Source: Nocardia tengchongensis (GTDB taxonomy: Bacteria > Actinomycetota > Actinomycetes > Mycobacteriales > Mycobacteriaceae). From it: DNA of 64,000 bases. The notes below the pieces were generated by a model. That model saw only the letters and a list, made by a program, of their open reading frames with translations. It was not told where the DNA came from and searched no databases. How positions within the stretch are numbered: position 1 is the stretch's first letter; each line of letters starts with the position of its first letter. Shown here one piece after another: positions 59,862 through 64,000 of this stretch. The stretch is from the NCBI RefSeq assembly GCF_018362975.1, contig NZ_CP074371.1:3472001-3536000 (forward strand), written 5' to 3'. The translations under genes and the position numbers were made by a program.

Positions 59862-60599
59862 TTGAATGCCGAATCTTCGATCCAGGCCAAGCTGCTCGAC
59901 CTCGCCGCCGTCGACGCCGAGCTGACGCGGATCGAGCACCGCCGCAAGGTGCTGCCCGAGCAGCAGGCGGTGGACCGGCTGGCGGCCGAGCGCACCACAC
60001 GCAAGGACGAGGCGGTGAAGGCCGAGATCCTCATCGACGACCTGGACCGCGACATCCGCAAACTGGAAGGCGAGATCGAGGCCGTCCGCAAGCGCGAGGA
60101 ACGCGACCGCGGCATGCTCACCGCCGGTTCGGTCGGGGCCAAGCAGCTCTCCGAACTGCAGCACGAGCTGGGCAGCCTGGAACGCCGCCGCAAGGTGCTC
60201 GAGGACGACGAGATCGAGGTGATGGAGCGCCGCGAGGCCGCCGCCGCCGCGCACGCGCACGCCGGCGCCAACCTGGACCAGGCCGAAGCCGAACTGGTCG
60301 ACGCCGAGCGCCTGCGCGACAGCGCCCTCGCCGACCTGGCCGTCGCCCAGCAGCGCTGCGACTCCGACCGCATCGCCCTCACCAACTCCTTCCCCGCCGA
60401 CCTGCTCGCCGCCTACGACAAGCAGCGCACCACCTACGGCGTCGGCGCCGCCCTGCTCCAGGCCCGCCGCTGCGGCGCCTGCCGCATCGAACTCGACCGC
60501 GGCGAGATCTCCCGCATCACCCAGACCGCCCCCGACGTGGTCGTCCGCTGCCCCGAATGCGGCGCGATCCTGGTGCGCACCAAGCACTCCGGACTCTGA
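59862..60599 (+). CDS. Coiled-coil protein with C-terminal C4 zinc ribbon (CT398/Rv2229c-like)
   Basis: 245 residues from TTG 59862 (AGGAGA upstream). A long heptad-rich coiled coil (residues 20-170) includes QAVDRLAAERTTRKDEAVKA. It is followed by CGACRIELDRGEISRI and VVVRCPECGAILVRTKHSGL, the four-cysteine zinc ribbon. Conserved across actinobacteria next to the RNase H-phosphatase gene. Precise function unknown; family members are thought to bind nucleic acid or flagellar/secretion parts. Confidence 0.9.
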   Translation: MNAESSIQAKLLDLAAVDAELTRIEHRRKVLPEQQAVDRLAAERTTRKDEAVKAEILIDDLDRDIRKLEGEIEAVRKREERDRGMLTAGSVGAKQLSELQHELGSLERRRKVLEDDEIEVMERREAAAAAHAHAGANLDQAEAELVDAERLRDSALADLAVAQQRCDSDRIALTNSFPADLLAAYDKQRTTYGVGAALLQARRCGACRIELDRGEISRITQTAPDVVVRCPECGAILVRTKHSGL

Positions 60600-60771
60600 T
60601 CGACCGCCGCGCGGCAGGCCCCGGCCGCGGCCGCTCGGCTGCGACGCCGCGAGCACGGCGTCTCGGATGATGCGGGCGCATCGAAGCACAGCGCGCCGAC
60701 GGCCTCGGTGGTGGCACGGCGGTGCGGCGCGCGGGCGCAGTTTTCGACGGCACGGAAGGTGAACAGCGTTG

Positions 60772-62031
60772 GTGGACATGGTGATCGTGGAAGCGGACGG
60801 CGGCTCGCGCGGCAATCCCGGGCCGGCCGGGTACGGCGCGGTGGTGTGGGACGCCGACCGCGCGCGGGTGCTGGCCGAGCGAAAGGAATTCCTCGGGGTC
60901 GCCACCAACAATGTCGCCGAATATCGCGGGCTCATCGCGGGTTTGGAGGCTTCGGCCGAACTCGGGGCGCGGGAAGTGGCCGTGCGCATGGACTCCAAGC
61001 TGGTCGTCGAACAGATGTCGGGCCGCTGGAAGGTCAAGCACGAGGCCATGATTCCGCTCGCCGACCGGGCGCGGCAGCTGGTCGCCGGATTCGATCGGGT
61101 GAGCTTCACCTGGATTCCGCGCAAGGAGAACTCGCACGCCGACCGGCTGGCCAACGAGGCCATGGACGACGCGGACACCGTCGCCGAAGTCCGTTCGGCG
61201 CTGACCGAGTCCGGTCAGGCGCTCGGGCGCACGGCCGACCTCTCGTCCGGTTCAGCGAATTCCGCTGTCGGTGACCACGCTCCGGGTGGACAGCAGGCGC
61301 TGACCGCCGTGGTGGGGGACATCAGCGCCGCAGTGGCGGGTGGCGTGGTGGAAGTCCCCGAGGCCGTAGCGGCGACCACGCCGGTGACCGGTTACGCGCC
61401 CGGGTGGACCGGCGCCGTCGGGCGGCCGACGCGGCTGCTGCTATTGCGGCACGGGCAGACGGAATTGTCGGTGCAGCGGCGGTATTCGGGTCGCGGCAAC
61501 CCGCCGCTGACCGAGCTCGGGCGGGAGCAGGCGGCCAAGGCGGCGGCCATGCTCGCGCGCAAGGGCGGGATCGAAGCCATCGTGTGCTCGCCGCTGAGCC
61601 GGGCGCGCGAGACCGCGGCGGCGGCCGGGCAGGCGCTGGGACTGCCCGTGCGGGAACTGCCCGGGCTCACCGAAACCGATTTCGGTGCATGGGAAGGCAT
61701 GACCTTCCAGGAAGCCCGCGACCACGATCCGGAACTGCACGCGCGCTGGCTGGGCGATCCGTCGCTGCCCGCGCCCGGCGGTGAGAGTTTCGACCAGGTC
61801 CGGGAACGCGTCGAGGCGGTCCGCCGGGATCTGGTGGCCATGTATCCGGGCGCGAATGTGCTTGTGGTCAGCCACGTCACGCCGATCAAGACGCTGCTGC
61901 AGCTGGCGCTCGGCGTGGGTCCCTCGCTGCTGTACCGGCTGCACCTGGATCTGGCGTCGCTGTCGGTCTCCGAATTCTATTCCGACGGCGGCTCTTCGGT
62001 GCGGCTCGTCAACGACACGTCGTATCTCTGA
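60772..62031 (+). CDS. Bifunctional RNase HI / acid phosphatase (Rv2228c-like)
   Basis: About 419 residues; GTG 60772 preferred, GGAAGG upstream (TTG 60769 and ATG 60778 possible). RNase HI domain: MVIVEADGGSRGNPGPAGYG, catalytic Glu in NNVAEYRGLIAGLEA, Asp in AVRMDSKLVVEQMSGRWKVK, and ENSHADRLANEAMDD. After a linker, histidine phosphatase: LLLLRHGQTELSVQRRYSGR, and VVSHVTPIKTLLQ. In mycobacteria this protein removes RNA-DNA hybrids and its C-terminal domain acts as alpha-ribazole phosphatase (CobC-like), fitting the cobalamin neighbours. Confidence 0.95.
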   Translation: MDMVIVEADGGSRGNPGPAGYGAVVWDADRARVLAERKEFLGVATNNVAEYRGLIAGLEASAELGAREVAVRMDSKLVVEQMSGRWKVKHEAMIPLADRARQLVAGFDRVSFTWIPRKENSHADRLANEAMDDADTVAEVRSALTESGQALGRTADLSSGSANSAVGDHAPGGQQALTAVVGDISAAVAGGVVEVPEAVAATTPVTGYAPGWTGAVGRPTRLLLLRHGQTELSVQRRYSGRGNPPLTELGREQAAKAAAMLARKGGIEAIVCSPLSRARETAAAAGQALGLPVRELPGLTETDFGAWEGMTFQEARDHDPELHARWLGDPSLPAPGGESFDQVRERVEAVRRDLVAMYPGANVLVVSHVTPIKTLLQLALGVGPSLLYRLHLDLASLSVSEFYSDGGSSVRLVNDTSYL

Positions 62032-62036
62032 CCCGA

Positions 62037-62071
62037 GAACCCCCTGAAACCCCCTGAGGTTCAGGGGGTTC
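62037..62071. terminator. Bidirectional terminator
   Basis: Twelve-base perfect arms GAACCCCCTGAA and TTCAGGGGGTTC around an 11-base loop, between convergent genes. Confidence 0.88.
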
Positions 62072-62074
62072 GGT

Positions 62075-62962
62075 TCACGGCCGCAGCGTCGCCATCAGGA
62101 ACTCGGTCTGGTCGTAGACGGCTTTCTCGAACCAGTCGTCGAAGTAGATGTCGAAATGGCCGATCGGGTAGCGCTTCACCGTGGCGTGCTTGGTGCGCTC
62201 GGCCGCCTTCACCGTCGGCCCGGCCGGTGCCACCGAATCGTTGTCGCAGATCGCGTACAGCACAGGCGCTTTGATGTCCTTGACGTGCCGGGTCGGATTG
62301 TCGAATAACGTCGACAGCCCGACCCGCGCCGCCACCTTCGGCCGGTACTGCGCGCTCTCCTCGGCCAGCCGCCCGAAACCGGCGGGCACATCGGCGGCGC
62401 TCATCAACGCCGCCGAATGCTTCTTCCCCGCCAGCCGCGCGGTGATCGGACGCCGAATGATCGGTCCCACCACCTGATCCGCGATCGCCAGCGTGCCCGT
62501 CTTGAACAAGCTGAACGGGCCCTTCGCCAACGCCGAGGACCAGCCGCTGGTGAACGGGCACTGCGCGACGACCGCCGCGATGTAGTGATCGTCCGGCGCC
62601 ACCGCGAGCACATGCCCGCCACCGAAAGAACTGCCCCATAACGCGATTCGAGTCGCGTCGATGCCGCGAATGGTGCGCGCGAACGCGATCGCCGCATGCC
62701 AGTCCTCACGCTGCCGCGCGATATTGATCAGCTGCCGCGGCTCACCACCGCTGGCCCCGAAATGCCGATAATCGAAGGCCAGAGCCGCGATTCCGACCGA
62801 CGCGAACCGCCGGGCATAGCGATCCAACCCCATTTCCCGGTCCGCCCCCAGCCCGTGCCCCATGACCACCAGCGGGCGCGGACGCGGCGGTCCATCGGGG
62901 AGATACAGCCATCCTGCGCACTGTTCGACACCCGAAGGGAACCCCACCTCGACACGCTCCAT
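62075..62962 (-). CDS. Alpha/beta hydrolase (dienelactone-hydrolase-like fold)
   Basis: 295 residues from ATG 62962. RPRPLVVMGHGLGADREMGL (oxyanion loop), nucleophile in RIALWGSSFGGGHVLAVAPD, Asp in LYAICDNDSVAPAG, His in YPIGHFDIYFDDWFEKAVYD. Complete triad. Cytosolic; substrate unknown. Its start lies 30 bases before rnpB on the other strand, so promoters are back to back. Confidence 0.9.
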   Translation of the reverse strand: MERVEVGFPSGVEQCAGWLYLPDGPPRPRPLVVMGHGLGADREMGLDRYARRFASVGIAALAFDYRHFGASGGEPRQLINIARQREDWHAAIAFARTIRGIDATRIALWGSSFGGGHVLAVAPDDHYIAAVVAQCPFTSGWSSALAKGPFSLFKTGTLAIADQVVGPIIRRPITARLAGKKHSAALMSAADVPAGFGRLAEESAQYRPKVAARVGLSTLFDNPTRHVKDIKAPVLYAICDNDSVAPAGPTVKAAERTKHATVKRYPIGHFDIYFDDWFEKAVYDQTEFLMATLRP

Positions 62963-62991
62963 GACGCCCTACCGTACCCTGGTGGCCGCGG

Positions 62992-63420
<429 letters not shown>

Positions 63421-63682
63421 CGCCCTGAATCTTCTGCCCCTGCGCTTCGCTCCGGGGCGGGTTCGGGGCGCTGGAGGTCTCGTTCTTCCCTCCCTCCGCT
63501 CCTCCGCTACGCTCCTCCGCTCCACTCAGTCCAGAACGAGACGCGCCCCGAACCTCTGGGTGAACCCGGTGGTCTATGTTGCGGGGTTGTTATCTCGGCG
63601 GCGAGGCGCGTGGCGCGGTGCCATCATGGAAGGCACACCGTCGGATTTCCGATGGCGCGGAAATCGTTTCGCGGAGCGAACA
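63421..63682 (+). repeat. Large imperfect hairpin downstream of rnpB
   Basis: GGTTCGGGGCGC (63460-63471) and GTCTCGTTCT (63477-63486) pair with AGAACGAGAC (63533-63542) and GCGCCCCGAACC (63543-63554): 22 pairs interrupted by a five-base bulge. The loop holds repeats of CTCCGCT. It could end rnpB transcription or be a small mobile repeat. No gene in this stretch. Confidence 0.7.
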
Positions 63683-64000
63683 ATGGATGTTCTGTATCTG
63701 TTGATCGGGTGGCTCGCCGCCCTCGTCGTGATCGCCGGAATCGGCCTGGCAGCCGGGGTACGGGTGGTCACCCAATACGAGCGGGGGGTCGTATTCCGCC
63801 TGGGGCGGGTGCGAGCGGTCCGGGAGCCGGGGTTGCGGCTGCTGATCCCGGGCGTGGACAAGATGTCGAAGATCTCCCTGCAGGTGATCACCATGCCGGT
63901 GCCCGCGCAGGAAGGGATCACCCGCGACAATGTGACCGTCCGCGTGGACGCCGTCGTCTATTTCCGGGTCATCGACCCGATGCGCGCCCTCGTCGAGGTG
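63683..64000 (+). CDS. SPFH/stomatin-like membrane protein (slipin), 3' end outside window
   Basis: From ATG 63683: one N-terminal helix MDVLYLLIGWLAALVVIAGI, then RVVTQYERGVVFRLGRVRAV, EPGLRLLIPGVDKMSKISLQ and NVTVRVDAVVYFRVIDPMRA, the start of the SPFH domain. 106 codons visible. Scaffold protein of membrane microdomains, often paired with a NfeD-like protease partner. Confidence 0.92.
   Translation, partial: MDVLYLLIGWLAALVVIAGIGLAAGVRVVTQYERGVVFRLGRVRAVREPGLRLLIPGVDKMSKISLQVITMPVPAQEGITRDNVTVRVDAVVYFRVIDPMRALVEV

Overview
The window comes from a high-GC actinobacterium of the Nocardia/Rhodococcus/Mycobacterium group. The evidence is a strong G/C bias, many GTG and TTG starts, cutinase-like secreted esterases, a mycothiol-type DinB-fold enzyme, a deazaflavin-dependent oxidoreductase, and a cobD-SURF1-ptpA / cobC-nif3-zinc ribbon-RNase H-phosphatase-rnpB block that matches the Mycobacterium tuberculosis Rv2228c-Rv2236c neighbourhood. 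Nocardia is the best guess from style, not proven.

Layout. (1) 1-7.5 kb is a catabolic locus: succinyl-CoA:3-ketoacid CoA-transferase subunit A (cut by the window edge), an MFS importer and an AraC regulator on the minus strand, divergent from a quinone oxidoreductase, a TauD-type dioxygenase, a beta-keto acid cleavage enzyme (BKACE) and an RBBP9-like hydrolase. BKACE makes acetoacetate, which the CoA-transferase would activate. (2) 7.6-24.3 kb is a degraded accessory region. It begins at a tRNA-Val 3' fragment and holds remnants of IS110, Tn3, IS200/IS605 (TnpB), IS3 and IS5 elements, fused pseudogenes, microproteins, and a heat/cold-shock cassette (hsp20, hspR-like, cspA). An almost identical MerR gene occurs twice in opposite orientation, and a structured leader RNA occurs three times. 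(3) 24.3-43.7 kb is ordinary chromosome: nudix/NmrA/MarR operon, M3 peptidase, esterases, a DUF35-thiolase pair, GAPDH, and small regulators with visible operators. (4) 43.76-44.82 kb carries two minus-strand RNAs that look like circularly permuted tRNAs whose ends close into a long stem. This is the architecture of YrlA-type bacterial Y RNAs. They lie directly behind a conserved 243-aa protein that is not Ro/Rsr. (5) 45.2-54.9 kb has 6-phosphogluconate dehydrogenase, regulators, alanine dehydrogenase and an ECF41/SigJ sigma factor with its own promoter motif. (6) 54.9-64 kb is the conserved cob/ptpA/rnpB block, ending in a truncated SPFH protein.

The most interesting items are the tandem Y-RNA-like genes with their linked protein, and the three covarying leader RNAs at 10.2, 11.0 and 19.3 kb. 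Several otherwise intact genes carry single-base frameshifts in GC-rich stretches (about 4.6, 22.0, 33.5, 50.4 and 59.3 kb). Some may be sequencing or assembly errors. All assignments come from reading the sequence; no database search was run.
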